Assembly: GCA_029204225.1 (NCBI GenBank)
Contig: CM055106.1
Location: forward strand, 40,814,368-40,878,367
DNA length: 64,000 nucleotides
Source: Diphasiastrum complanatum
Lineage: Eukaryota > Streptophyta > Lycopodiopsida > Lycopodiales > Lycopodiaceae
Reading direction: 5' to 3'
This document shows positions 1 to 10,181 of the stretch, piece after piece. The translations under genes were made by a program, and so were the position numbers. The first letter of the stretch is position 1. Each line of letters starts with the position of its first letter. The notes under the pieces were generated by a model that ran no database searches, was not told the DNA's origin, and was given only the letters and a program-made list of their open reading frames with translations.

Positions 1-2
1 AT

Positions 3-2885
3 AGGAATATAGAATTGAAAGATGTTTTGCTCATTCCATCCATTACCAAGAACTTACTTAGTGTAAGCCAAATGCTTGACAAAGGATTCAAAGTTGAGTT
101 TGATGGTGATGCTTGCTTGATCAAAAAGGGGTGTAGTATCATTGCAAAAGGGAAAAGGCAAGGGAAATTGTTCAAGCTTGATGCATGTGTTGTTGCTAAC
201 CAAGTTGGATGCATGGCAAATGAACAAATGTCAATTCAAGAGGTATGGCATAAAAGGATGGGACATCTCAACTACAAGGCCTTGGAGGTAATAGCCAAAA
301 AGGAGGTAGTAAGGGGACTTCCCAAGTCTCTTACTTGCTTGAATCATGTTTGTGAAGAATGTGCTTTGTCTAAATCACATAGATTGCCATATACTAGATC
401 TATATCTAGATCTAAGATGCTTTTTTCTCTCTTGCATTCGGATATTCATGGTGTTACTACAATTAGCAATGGAGGTGCTAAGATGTATGTAACTTTCATT
501 GATGATTTTAGTAGATTTTGTTGGGTTTATCTACTAAAGAGCAAGGATGAGGTGTTTGATGTGTTTGTCAAGTTCAAAGTTGCTATTGAGACTCAATTTA
601 CAACCAAAATCAAATGCTTGAGGAGCGACAATGGTGGTGAATACATTTCTAACAAATTCAAAGCCTTTTGCGATGAGCATGGGATCAAGAGGGAGTACAC
701 ATGTCCAAGAACACCACAACAAAATGGAGTGGCCGAGAGGAAGAATAGAACCTTGTGTGAGAGTGCAAAGGCAATGAGATTGAATGCTAATCTTCCTAAA
801 CCTTTTTGGAGTGATGCTTTGTTGTGTGCAAATTTCCTATGCAATAGATGGCCAAGTGTTGTATTGGAAGGAAAAACCCCTTTTGAAGCTTTGTTTGGTA
901 CGAAGCCTAATGTCAAGTTTCTAAGAACTTTTGGATGCATTTGCTACTTCAACATTACTCTTGATGATAGAACTAAGGAGGATCCATCTTCAAGAAAGGG
1001 CATTTTTGTTGGTTATAGTGAAGTAAGCAAAGCATATAGGATTTATGTTCCTACAATCAAGAAAGTGTTCACAAGTAGGGATGTCATTTTTGATGAAAGT
1101 AACATTCCAAAAGTTGTTTCAAGTGATGATGGTGTTGTTGCAACTAATGTGCTTGATGACAATGGAGTTGATGACACATTGGATGTGGATGTTGAAGAAG
1201 CCTCTTCAAGTCAAATTCCAAGGAGAACTCCAAGGCATAAAGTGAAACCCTCAAGGCTCACTTATGATGGCAAAGGTAAGCAAGTGGTGGATGGATCCAA
1301 CTATGCTTTCCTAACTTCTTTTGATGTACCTTCATGTGTAGATGAAGCAAGGCAAAAAGAGGAATGGATCCAAGCAATGGATCTTGAGTTTGAAGCACTT
1401 ATGAAGAACAACACATGGAGATTGGTGGAGCTTCCAAAGGGCAAAAGTGCAATTGGATGCAAATGGATCTTCAAGGTAAAGACAAATCAAGATGGATCTA
1501 TCAACAAGTTGAAGGCAAGGTTGGTGGCTAAAGGTTATGCTCAAGAGCATGGCATTGACTATGAGGAAACCTTTGCACCCGTGGCAAAGATGGTGAGCAT
1601 AAGAGTAATCATTTCCCTTGCAACTCTTTATGGATGGGATCTTTGGCAATTAGACATTTCTAATGCTTTCTTGAATGGTGATCTTGAAGAGGAAGTCTAC
1701 ATGGAGCAACCCGAGAGCTATGTTTCTCATAGCAAGCCTAATCATGTGTGTTTTCTACAAAAAAGTTTGTATGGTCTTAAGCAAGCACCAAGGAGTTGGT
1801 ATGCTAGGCTTAACTCTTTTCTACTTTCTCAAAACTTCACTATGAGTGAGTATGATCATTCACTTTACTTTAGAATTAGTGCTAATGATGTTACAATCCT
1901 TCTAATTTATGTGGATGACATTATTTTAAGTGGAGGGAACAAGGAAGATATAGAAGATATCAAGAAAGCACTAAAAAAGGAATTTGAAGTGCATGATCTT
2001 GGTCTTTTGAGCTATATCTTAGGAATAGAAGTAATTAGAACTTCTCAAATCACTTTTATTTCACAAGAGAAGTATGCTATTTCTATTCTCAATAGATTTC
2101 ATATGGTAGATGCAAATCCTATTGATACACCTATGGAATCACATGTAAAGCTAACTATAAGAGGTAATGAAAGATCCTTCGAGGACATTACTCTCTATAG
2201 GAAGCTAATAGGTTCTCTTATATATCTAACCATCACAAGACCTGATTTATCTTATTGTGTTGGTAGATTAAGCCAATTCATGCAAGATCCTAGCATAGAA
2301 CATTGGAAACTAGGAAAGAGGATCTTGAGATACATCTCGGGAACAAAAGATTTTGGCATTGTTTATAGAGGCTCATCACCTAACTTATTTGGTTTTTCAG
2401 ATTCAGATTTTGCAGGAGACCTTATGGATAGAAAATCCATAAATGCACATGCTATTTTCATAGGTGATGGAGCTATCTCATGGATGTCGAAGAAACAAGC
2501 AACTATATCACTTTCTTCTAGTGAGGCCGAGTACAAAGCTTTGACATCATGCACAAAGGAGATGGTGTGGATCAAGAGGATGATTATGGAGCTTCATTTG
2601 CTGGATTTTTCAGAGAGTCCAATCATCTTTTGTGACAACCTTTCAGCCCAAAGTCTAGCAAGCAATCCGGTTTTCCATGCAAGGAGCAAACATATCGAGG
2701 TGGCTTACCATTTTGTGAGAGAACAAGTGTTGGCAAAAGAGATCAAGCTTGAACATGTCCCATCAAAGGAATGTGTGGCTGATATCTTTACCAAAGCATT
2801 GGGAAAGGACTTATTTTTCAAGCATAGAACAAGTCTTGGTGTACTTTCTAAATCTATGCTAAAACTAGTTGAAGAGGGAGTGTGA
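3..2885 (+). CDS. Ty1/copia polyprotein, pre-integrase to RNase H (5' end outside window)
   Basis: The frame is open from the window edge, so gag and protease lie upstream. Counting residues from base 15, the order is copia. The GAG-pre-integrase zinc finger is at about 78-117 (WHKRMGH, then CEEC). The integrase core has D in HSDIHG (about 142), D in RSDNGGEY (about 205) and E in PQQNGVAERKN (about 240). RVT_2 reverse transcriptase runs from about 450, with LDISNAFLNG and catalytic YVDD near 634. RNase H has SDSDFAGD near 796 and ends ADIFTKAL. No stop or frameshift interrupts roughly 960 codons, unlike every other pol here. The TGA stop (2883-2885) lies in the first five bases of the 3' LTR, after the purine tract GAAGAGGGAG. 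This suggests a fairly recent insertion. Copia class is certain; the lineage is not assigned. Confidence 0.95.
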   Translation, partial: RNIELKDVLLIPSITKNLLSVSQMLDKGFKVEFDGDACLIKKGCSIIAKGKRQGKLFKLDACVVANQVGCMANEQMSIQEVWHKRMGHLNYKALEVIAKKEVVRGLPKSLTCLNHVCEECALSKSHRLPYTRSISRSKMLFSLLHSDIHGVTTISNGGAKMYVTFIDDFSRFCWVYLLKSKDEVFDVFVKFKVAIETQFTTKIKCLRSDNGGEYISNKFKAFCDEHGIKREYTCPRTPQQNGVAERKNRTLCESAKAMRLNANLPKPFWSDALLCANFLCNRWPSVVLEGKTPFEALFGTKPNVKFLRTFGCICYFNITLDDRTKEDPSSRKGIFVGYSEVSKAYRIYVPTIKKVFTSRDVIFDESNIPKVVSSDDGVVATNVLDDNGVDDTLDVDVEEASSSQIPRRTPRHKVKPSRLTYDGKGKQVVDGSNYAFLTSFDVPSCVDEARQKEEWIQAMDLEFEALMKNNTWRLVELPKGKSAIGCKWIFKVKTNQDGSINKLKARLVAKGYAQEHGIDYEETFAPVAKMVSIRVIISLATLYGWDLWQLDISNAFLNGDLEEEVYMEQPESYVSHSKPNHVCFLQKSLYGLKQAPRSWYARLNSFLLSQNFTMSEYDHSLYFRISANDVTILLIYVDDIILSGGNKEDIEDIKKALKKEFEVHDLGLLSYILGIEVIRTSQITFISQEKYAISILNRFHMVDANPIDTPMESHVKLTIRGNERSFEDITLYRKLIGSLIYLTITRPDLSYCVGRLSQFMQDPSIEHWKLGKRILRYISGTKDFGIVYRGSSPNLFGFSDSDFAGDLMDRKSINAHAIFIGDGAISWMSKKQATISLSSSEAEYKALTSCTKEMVWIKRMIMELHLLDFSESPIIFCDNLSAQSLASNPVFHARSKHIEVAYHFVREQVLAKEIKLEHVPSKECVADIFTKALGKDLFFKHRTSLGVLSKSMLKLVEEGV

Positions 2886-3533
2886 AAAATTGTCAACTAG
2901 TAGTATTTTCCTAACTTGAGATTTTGTAGGCCTATGGCCAAATAAAAGTTAGAGATAGGTTCATACATGTATGTAGAGGCCCAAAGTATGTGTACACTAC
3001 TTTTGAGGTCACATTAATTAGAGGAGGTCGAGTGTGGAGCTCTTCTATTGGCTCATAATTTGGTGCATTCCTATTTGACCAAATTTCTAGGTATATGGGT
3101 GAATCCTATTGGACCCCAATTTTAGCCTATCATAAGACAAGTGGCCAAGAGGCACTATGGCTGCTATAAATAGCCATCTCCACGAGTATGTACACATCTC
3201 ATTTTCATTCTATTGAATGAATGTTATGCTCTTTGAAGATCCATCTTCTTCTCTCTCACTTTTTTGTTCATATCTTGCATTCTAGCCACTAGAATTGTGA
3301 TTTCTTTGTTGCTATGGCTTCACACGTGTGAAATGCAGGTTGTAGGCTCTGAAGTACGGACAGGGACAGCAAGTTTCTGTTTGTGGAAGCTTATGATCAG
3401 ATTTTGATGTTTAGTTGATGTTTAGTATGCTTAACATCACAATTTCTATCATTTTTTCAATCTAGATGTGCATAACTTCCATGGCCAAGATCTTTATGAA
3501 ACTTTAGCATCTTTTGGATCTGAGTTTTTCACA
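2881..3533 (+). repeat. 3' LTR of the first copia element
   Basis: The LTR starts TGTGAAAAATTG right after the polypurine tract and ends GAGTTTTTCACA, giving inverted ends TGTGAAAAA/TTTTTCACA over 653 bp. A TATA-like box (GCTATAAATAG) lies near 3163-3173, about 285 bp in. An internal TTCACACGTGTGAA near 3319 looks like an end but also occurs inside related LTRs, so it is not the boundary. Bases 3534-3538 (TCCAG) are the expected 5-bp target duplication: the uninterrupted LTR-A copy near 18.49 kb reads ATCCAGCCGGCGCC on the minus strand. Confidence 0.88.
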
Positions 3534-4603
3534 TCCAGCCGGCGCCAAGTTCCTATGGCTGAAAATCTTTGATCGGTTCTAGCAAAGTCTAGAGAGCTCA
3601 GATCGATGTGCAATCACTCACATGATCTAGGCATGATTAAAGGAAACCTGAGGATCAATAAAATATAGAGAGAGAAAAACGTGCTTTACCAGCCTGGGTA
3701 GAGTGCTTGGTATGAGGGGGGGTGCCGAATCCCACCAATACTATAGGGGAGTGCAGGTTGCGACTCAGGACGAGCTCCAACCAAGTCTCAGCCTCCCTTG
3801 CTGGAATGTTGTCATGGCTCTCGCCTTGGCATGCTAGCGCCCCGGAGACAAGGGTCGGTGACACACTTGAAATGTAACCTTCTCAGATTTATCAATAAGT
3901 GGGATTTTTCTCAAACTGACTCTGATTACCTTCTGGGTTTCAGTGTTCGGTAAAGCGCCAGTTGTAAGGCCGCTTCAAAATTTTTAACTTGGCACATAGC
4001 TGAGGGTCGTATCCCGGGATGCCAGCGGTATGCCGTCGGGACCATTCGGTCCGTGGCGCCAGCAGTATGCTGTCGGGACCATTTGGTCCAGGAACTGGTT
4101 GTCTCCATATCTGTCGCGGCTTGTGGTTCTGAGTGTTCCTTGCATGAACGTGAATGGGTTAAGCTCTTGGGGAACGGGCTCTAACCTGTCGGCTGAGTTG
4201 GATGGCTTGCTTGGGTGGAAATTACCTATTTATGGCTGTCCAGTCTGGCGTGGCGCCAGGTTGGCTTCCAGTGCTCGTGACGAAGCTTTCAGTTGGTTAA
4301 GTCTGATGTAAGTCAGACCGCTTGCTTGGAATGGATGTAACTCGTTTGTAACGAAGCTTCGAGTTGTTTAAGTTTGATGTATGTCGGGCGGCTTGCTTGG
4401 AGGGAAGTCACCCACATCGGGACCCCCGATCTTGCATGGCGCCAGGTTGGATCTCAATGTTGGTTTTCGGAACTTCAAGTTGGTTAAGTCTGATCGTTGT
4501 TGGTGAGTTGACTGCTTGTATGTCAAGTGGGTTTGGATGGCAAGAGTTGAAGGCTGGGAAGCTAAGTCGTGGTTCTCGGCTCCCTTTGGGATGCCTGCGC
4601 TAC
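3534..4603 (+). mobile_element. LTR-A, + oriented copy interrupted by the copia insertion
   Basis: This stretch is the inverse of about 17386-18496, where a primer site shows LTR-A to be an LTR. It ends GCGCTAC at 4603, matching the GCGCTACA end of the other copy. The first ~105 bp of the LTR should lie left of the copia element, outside the window. It is richer in GC and CpG than its surroundings and repeats TGGCGCC at irregular spacing (about 3540, 4055, 4253, 4437). It also holds one copy of the ~200-bp module that is duplicated in the other LTR-A element. Short ORFs across it are not conserved as proteins. Confidence 0.75.
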
Positions 4604-4914
4604 GGGGGGTGGAGAAGGTTATGTACCATAACGGTATGCCCTTCAGTGACGGCCTTGCAAAGGGCATGACGCAGGTCTGGCATTATCGACATGTTTGCAT
4701 CTGGTCATGTGTCGTCGACAGGACTGTGCTTGATGAGACCCACTGTACTATGCCTATATAGTGGTGGGATTTCTCTCTTTCCATTCACTTTGGTGGATGG
4801 AGAGCATGTGCATGAGCCAGGATGTATCTCCTCGCCAGGAGAGGAGAGCCGAGTGCGATGGCTGGTAGCATGGGATGCAAGTTATCACCGAAGGCTCAAC
4901 TGGGCATGATTATG
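4604..4914 (+). other. Probable degenerate internal sequence of the LTR-A element
   Basis: There is no recognisable protein. A stretch near 4683-4735 (CGACATGTTTGCATCTG, then GTCGACAGGACTGTGCTTG) resembles the minus strand downstream of the primer site at about 17.2-17.3 kb. It therefore looks like decayed internal leader following the LTR. The expected PBS right after 4603 is not preserved; a run of six G occupies that place. The region ends where copia integrase homology starts. Confidence 0.45.
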
Positions 4915-4916
4915 TC

Positions 4917-6578
4917 GATAGCTCTAATCTCGGTCACTCCATTTTGTTGAGGGGTATATGGACATGAAAACTCCTCTTTATACCATTAGTATTACAAAAC
5001 TCAATCAACTTATTGGAGATATATTTACCTCCATTATCACTTCTTACTAAGTTGATTCTCTACAAGAGTTTTGAACTTTACAAAAGAATCATACACCATA
5101 GATTTACTAGACAAGAGATAAATCCAACAATATCTAGAATAGTCATCAATGAAGACTACATAGTACTTGGCACCACCATTAGATTCTTGTGAAAATCTAT
5201 GAACATCTGAATGAATGATTTCAAGAGGAGTGCTAGATCTTGATGTAGATCTAGAGAAAGGTAGCTTATGAGCCAAATTCACACTCTCCATTGCAGCATT
5301 AGCATCAAGCTTAAAAAATCTACCTTGTTTAAAACCTTTTGCTATACATATATCATTTTTAAGTATGTAACAAACTTTATGCTTAAATTGTACATCAAGA
5401 CCATTCTCCATTAATTGGCCAACACTTAACAAATTCTTGGTTAACTTAGAAACAAAAAGGACATTTTCAAGGTTCATCCTTTTGGATGCTCCACCCTACA
5501 ATGGAATGGTTCCAATACCACTTATCCTACACTCTTGATCACTAGCTGTAAAGATAGATATTTTTACATCATTATAAGAGAGTAAAGTGGAGAAATAGTC
5601 CTTTTGGAATGTCATGTGGGAGCTAGCCCCACTATCAATCCACCAAGAATCATTGGTGTTGCACTTGGATGATGGTGGTGTGTTATAAACCATCAAGGAT
5701 GATTCTTCTTCATTCTCCTCCTCTTGATGTGCAATGTTGCTTTGCTTGTTCTCTTGTGTCTTCTTCTTCTTGAGACATTCTGATGCAAAATGCCCTTTCT
5801 TGTCACAAAAAAAGCATTTGAACTTTGACTTGTCTTTGATCTTGCCCTTTGAGCTTGATGCATCATCCTCTTCTTTGGCCTCCTTTGGATGCTTCTTCTT
5901 TCCATTGGTCTTCTTTTTGCCCTTGAATGAAAAATTGGCTTTCTCATCACCATTTTGCAAAGACAATGAGTTCAGTCTTTCTTTGGTGTGGAGCATCTTA
6001 CACTCTTCAACCACTAATACACTATGAAGCTTTTCTATAGTTGGCAAGGTGTCTTGGATTGCAAAGCTTTGGACCAAATTTAAAAAGTCATCTCCTAGAA
6101 CATTAAGAACAATTTGTCCATCATGAATCTTCTCTTCAATGGAAGCCAACTCCCTATTTAGAGACTTGATTCTAAGCACATAGTCTTGTGCACTCTCCTC
6201 ACTTCTTCTCATGCTTTGCAAAATTGAGTTTCTAAGCACGAGGACTCTAGAAGTGTTGTTTGATTCATAGATTGATTGTAAAGAATTCCAAGCCTCTTTA
6301 GCACTAGTACAAGATGATACTTCTCTCAAAAGATCATTGTTTACATTCATCTTCACACAATGAAGTGCTACTCTAGATCTCTTTTTGTATCTAATCAACT
6401 CCTGTGCACCTAGAGGTTCATCTTCATCTTCAATCAAGAACTCATAAAGGTCTTGGAGCACCATTAGTGATAACATCCTAACCTTCCAAATAGCATAATT
6501 TGTAGAATTCAATCTCTCACTAGCTTCTAGAAGGTATGCTCCAATAGATCTCATCTTACTAGTGACTTCTACAGACAA
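4917..6578 (-). pseudogene. Ty1/copia gag-pol fragment (gag, protease start, integrase)
   Basis: Gag starts at 6578 (MSVEVTSKMRSIGAYLLEAS) and carries a UBN2-type domain, a CCHC knuckle (CFFCDKKGHFASEC) and the protease signature WWIDSGASSHMT. A single amber codon at 5496-5498 breaks a frame that otherwise runs on to 5037 through NLENVLFVSKLTKNLLSVGQ. The zinc-finger part of the pre-integrase region is missing: AAMESVN joins directly to LAHKLPFSRS, about 60 residues shorter than the first element. After 5037 the homology continues in another frame (RSDNGGKYIS) to PQQNGVTE, ending at the third catalytic residue near 4917. RT and RNase H are absent. It cannot code for a working element. Relatedness to the first copia is clear from protein and LTR ends. 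Confidence 0.9.
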
Positions 6579-7163
6579 GAAATGGATTTAATTGACTCTA
6601 GAAACTCACAAAGGTCTCTCTTGTAGTGATTCACTCAAATTAGATTTCTAATCCAACAAATGGATTTATAATCTCAGTCCTAGCACTCCCTCACAAAGAT
6701 TGAATGAAGATTAGATGATGTGAAATCTACTTACAATCAAATCTTGCCAATCTTGGCTATTTTTGGACAAAAAAATGACTCAATCTCTCTCACTCTTCTT
6801 GATGTACTTTCAAGACATGTAAATCAACTTTAAAGGACTTGATTTTAGCCTAGATTAATTAGATCTCATGAATCAAATTCAAATCTAACTAATGGCACTC
6901 AATCTTGGTAGCTTATTCTAGGATTTCCACCAAAAATTACATCAAGATCTCTCAAATTGAAATTTTGTGAAATATCAAGTAGTAAATGTAGGTTAAGAGG
7001 TGCTCACACATTTGAATAGTATGTATGTGGATCCCTACCAAGTTTGGAATCAAATCCCCTCACCAAAACTTAGCTTCTAGCTCGCCCTCACAAGACTAGT
7101 TTTTAGCACCAATACTTGCTAAAAATGGATTAGATTTGGTCAATGATAAAAGCCCTTGTACTT
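6579..7163 (-). other. 5' untranslated leader of the minus-strand copia element
   Basis: This is about 585 bp between the primer site and the gag start. It is AT-rich, with no ORF of note. Its position between PBS and gag defines it as leader; RNA packaging signals would be expected here, but I cannot point to one. Confidence 0.7.
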
Positions 7164-7176
7164 GGATCTGATACCA
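7164..7176 (-). other. Primer binding site, initiator tRNA-Met type
   Basis: On the minus strand it reads TGGTATCAGATCC and abuts the LTR end ...TTTTCACA with no spacer. It matches the usual plant copia PBS TGGTATCAGAGC except near its 3' end. It fixes the strand and the LTR boundary. Confidence 0.9.
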
Positions 7177-7812
7177 TGTGAAAATATAGAACTTTAGGAC
7201 CATTAATGGATCTTAGAAAGATCGACAAGAGTGATTGTGTACTTGCTTAACAATCTATCAAAAAACTAGTCATCAAAAAGTTGATGTAGATTGGCAATTT
7301 GACAAACAACAAGCATTGACAATCAAATCATTGAACATAAACACAAATCCGAGTTGGCACGTGTGAAGAGGAGCTTGCTATATGGCCTGTAGACAGTGCT
7401 TGAAGTACAATAAGTCTTGGTTTCATTTGGATCACAAAGAATCAATGTACATGGAGAGCAAACTCGAGATTGCCAATGAGCTCCAAAAATAATCTGTCTT
7501 CTCACTATGGGAGCTTGGATTACATAGAAAAAGTAACTTTCTTTCTAAATTTAGGTGAATTTCTAGCATATAATAAGGAAGTTAACTTAGCATTTTTGCC
7601 CTAAAATGAAACCCTAGTCTATTTTCTAGAGCCATGCTTGGTAGGTAGATGGTTGGTCAAAATCAAATCAAGGGGTAGGTCCTATAATGTAAAGTCTCTA
7701 CCAAATAGACACAACCATCACTCTTGACTCGACCTAACCTACATAAGGAGTGGATTGCCACGTGGCATCTTGGCCTCATGGCTAGATTTGCCAATATAGG
7801 CAATTTTTCACA
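7177..7812 (-). repeat. 5' LTR of the minus-strand copia element
   Basis: It is 636 bp. On the minus strand it starts TGTGAAAAATTGCC at 7812 and ends TATTTTCACA at 7177, next to the PBS. The ends and length match the LTR at 2881-3533, so the two belong to one family, though the middle parts have diverged. Confidence 0.87.
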
Positions 7813-8757
7813 AATAGAAAAAGGGAATCTACTAAATCATGAAATTTTTTAATTGAATATAAAATTACATATGCTATTTTCATGATTTAAATTCATGGAA
7901 TATAGAATAAAACTATTCTTTGAAAGAACAATGTGCGAGCTTTGTAGACTATTTGAAATATTTCATGGCAATTTGCAGTTCGCAATTTCAAATTTCATTT
8001 TTCATATTGCATTGGCGTTCGGGAGAAAGGCAAATCTCCTAGTTTATAAATTTGAGAGGAAAATCACCACCTCTCTTTTTGCCATCTTACACTTGATCAA
8101 AAAGATGGCTTTCTAACAATTGACTTTTTCTAACAAATGCTAACATTGTGAGAATATTTCAAATATTCTACAAAGCTCTCTCAGTGCTTTTTCAAATAAA
8201 AATAACGAATGATGTGTCTTGCAAAGTGCAATAAAACAAATGGAAGATAAAATCAATAAACAAAACACAATAAAAGATCAATGATTTCTTTCTTGATGAA
8301 TAACAATAATGATGTTCCTAAATTCTTAATAGAGCTCAAATTTGTTTTACAATGCCCATTATATATCAGATCACAGTGCACACATTTATTCGCGAGTAGC
8401 TCTTTAATATATGTGAATGTGTCTCACTTAGTGATAAGCCTTTACTGGTATTTTTCATCATGACAAATGTCATCACATAGAACACAATTTTCCAGTTTGC
8501 ATTGGTCAGGCCGATGTGGTTTCCTCATCAAAATTTTAATGCAATGGTAAGAGACTAATACATAGTTTGCTGAAATAGATCCTCCTTTGAATTGCAGTCT
8601 CGAAATGAATCTGCAACTTCATTGACGCTTACACAGAGTGCACATGATAATAATCTATATTGTGAGTGCAAATGTGTGTAGAGTCTATAGACTTATCAGG
8701 TAAAGCTTTGCATTAAGTCCCAAGAGTCAAGAAGCACAATAGACTTCATCACACCCA
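7813..8757. other. AT-rich sequence with no recognisable gene
   Basis: This flanks the copia LTR on its outer side. Short ORFs (for example 7895-8116) have low-complexity, unremarkable translations. I see no LTR ends, primer site or domain. Confidence 0.5.
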
Positions 8758-8990
8758 ATGAACTTTTGTGAGTTTTGTGAGTTGTGCGAGTTTTGTGAGC
8801 TGTCTTGCAAGTTTTGCGAGTTCTGCGACGAGTGCAGATTTTGCGACATTCTGGCTTCCAAAATTTTGCGAATTGTGCGCATGCGAGCTATTTTGTCTGA
8901 TTGCAAGCTGTGCCGGTTGGCTTTCAAAATTTTGCGAGTTGTGCTAGCTATTATATGTGACATTCTGGCTACCGAAATTATGTGAGCTAT
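8758..8990 (+). repeat. Degenerate word cluster, TTTTGCGAG/TTGTGCGAG type
   Basis: The word TTTTGYGAG recurs about a dozen times at spacings of roughly 9-40 bp, with variants such as TTGTGAGTT, TTGCAAGTT and TTGCGACAT. A longer phrase (ACATTCTGGCT, then CRAAATT) appears at least twice. It is not a clean tandem array. Overlapping ORFs on both strands (for example 8758-8985) follow from the repeat and are not credible proteins. Confidence 0.75.
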
Positions 8991-9289
8991 CCTTTGAGCT
9001 TTGTTATAACGGAAGTAAATCTACGATATCATGTGGCCAAGTTATAAAATGATTTGATGCAACTATATGAAGTATTTAACGGGCAAAACCCAAGCTGTGA
9101 ATTATGGGCAATACTGAAAACCTACAAAAACTCTAATGGGTAAAATTGGACAAATTATAGGAAATGGAGAAAGTACGCAAATCAGTCGGTAATCTCAAGA
9201 AACCAAATGACAAGGGCTGGTGGGCTGTACCTGCTACAAAGAAAAGAAATCAAAGGAAGGGCTAAAAGAAACAAAGGATCAAGGAAATG

Positions 9290-9640
9290 GAGGGCACCTT
9301 AGGTGGAGTGGGGGTTTAACAAAACTCGTCACCCACCTTTTGGATAATAAATGTAAACAAGACTTTAGGACCTAGAGGGCCTAAAAGATATCTTCTCTAG
9401 CTTTTGACTAAGAGGGCATCTTGGCTAGTTTTGGAAGGGGGCCTTAAGTGGCACCAACCCCTACCCCTCAAGGAGGCCACTTGATGTACTTGCCAATGGG
9501 TGTTGGACAAATGGACAAAAGGGCTTGAAGGGCATGAAAATTGGCAAAGCCTCATTTTGAAGGAGGACACTTGGGATTTACTATGAAAGGAGGCCACTCT
9601 TTGTGTTAAGACATAGTTGGATAATAATGTGATAGTGATT
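9290..9640 (+). repeat. Dispersed repeat R1, copy 1
   Basis: This matches 38390-38725 in the same orientation. Shared phrases include GGCATCTTGGCTAGTTTTGG, GGGCTTGAAGGGCATGAA and TTTTGGATAATAAATG. R1 is probably LTR or leader sequence of an unplaced element, because the conserved core is noncoding and lies between word-cluster sequence in both copies. No termini can be set. Confidence 0.7.
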
Positions 9641-10181
9641 TGAGAGTTGGAGTTGATGAGTGTGATGTGATAGTTGAATGCCATGTTCATTGAGAGTTTC
9701 ATTATATGAGTTGAGAGTTTGGTGAGCTGAGCTACAATTGCTCTACAGTTCTCTGTCTTTGTCCTACTGGAACCATATGTGATTGTAATGAACAGGGTCG
9801 AGGTTAGTTTTAAATTTTTATCCTTGACAGAACCCAACATGGATTAATGCACCTAAACTTGACCAAATTGTATCAGAAATGCTCGACAATATAAATAAAA
9901 ACAAGGGATAGTGGCAAGCCACAAGGGCCCTACCTTTGTGAAGGTACATAGTTTTGTATTGAGAGTTGGTAAAGGGAAATAGTCTATGGAAAGTAGATAC
10001 ATTTTTTTGTATTAGGAGGTGGTAAACAAAAATTGGCTACAAAAGATTGGAAGGTTTTCAAAAGCGGAAGAAGTGATGGGGATTATGTGTGTCAAGGTTA
10101 GTATATTATATTGTGTATAAATGATATATGGGGGAATGGTCACTCCAATAGGAATAAGTTACTCCATGGAAACATTTTGAG
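9641..10181. other. Noncoding sequence between R1 and the helicase relic
   Basis: The first ~150 bp repeat GAGAGTT/GATAGTT words. The rest is AT-rich and featureless. The end of the helicase-endonuclease relic may extend into its right side, but I see no conserved terminus or hairpin that would mark it. Confidence 0.4.

Noticed and set aside
3319-3330. TTCACA at 3324 as the end of the first copia LTR
   Set aside because: The TTCACACGTGTGAA palindrome occurs inside related LTRs (7.36, 13.0 and 29.2 kb), and a better terminus matching TGTGAAAAA lies at 3533.
8727-8985. Mirror ORFs rich in Phe-Cys-Glu and Ser-Gln-Asn
   Set aside because: Translation of the TTTTGCGAG word cluster in both senses; typical of repeats, not proteins.
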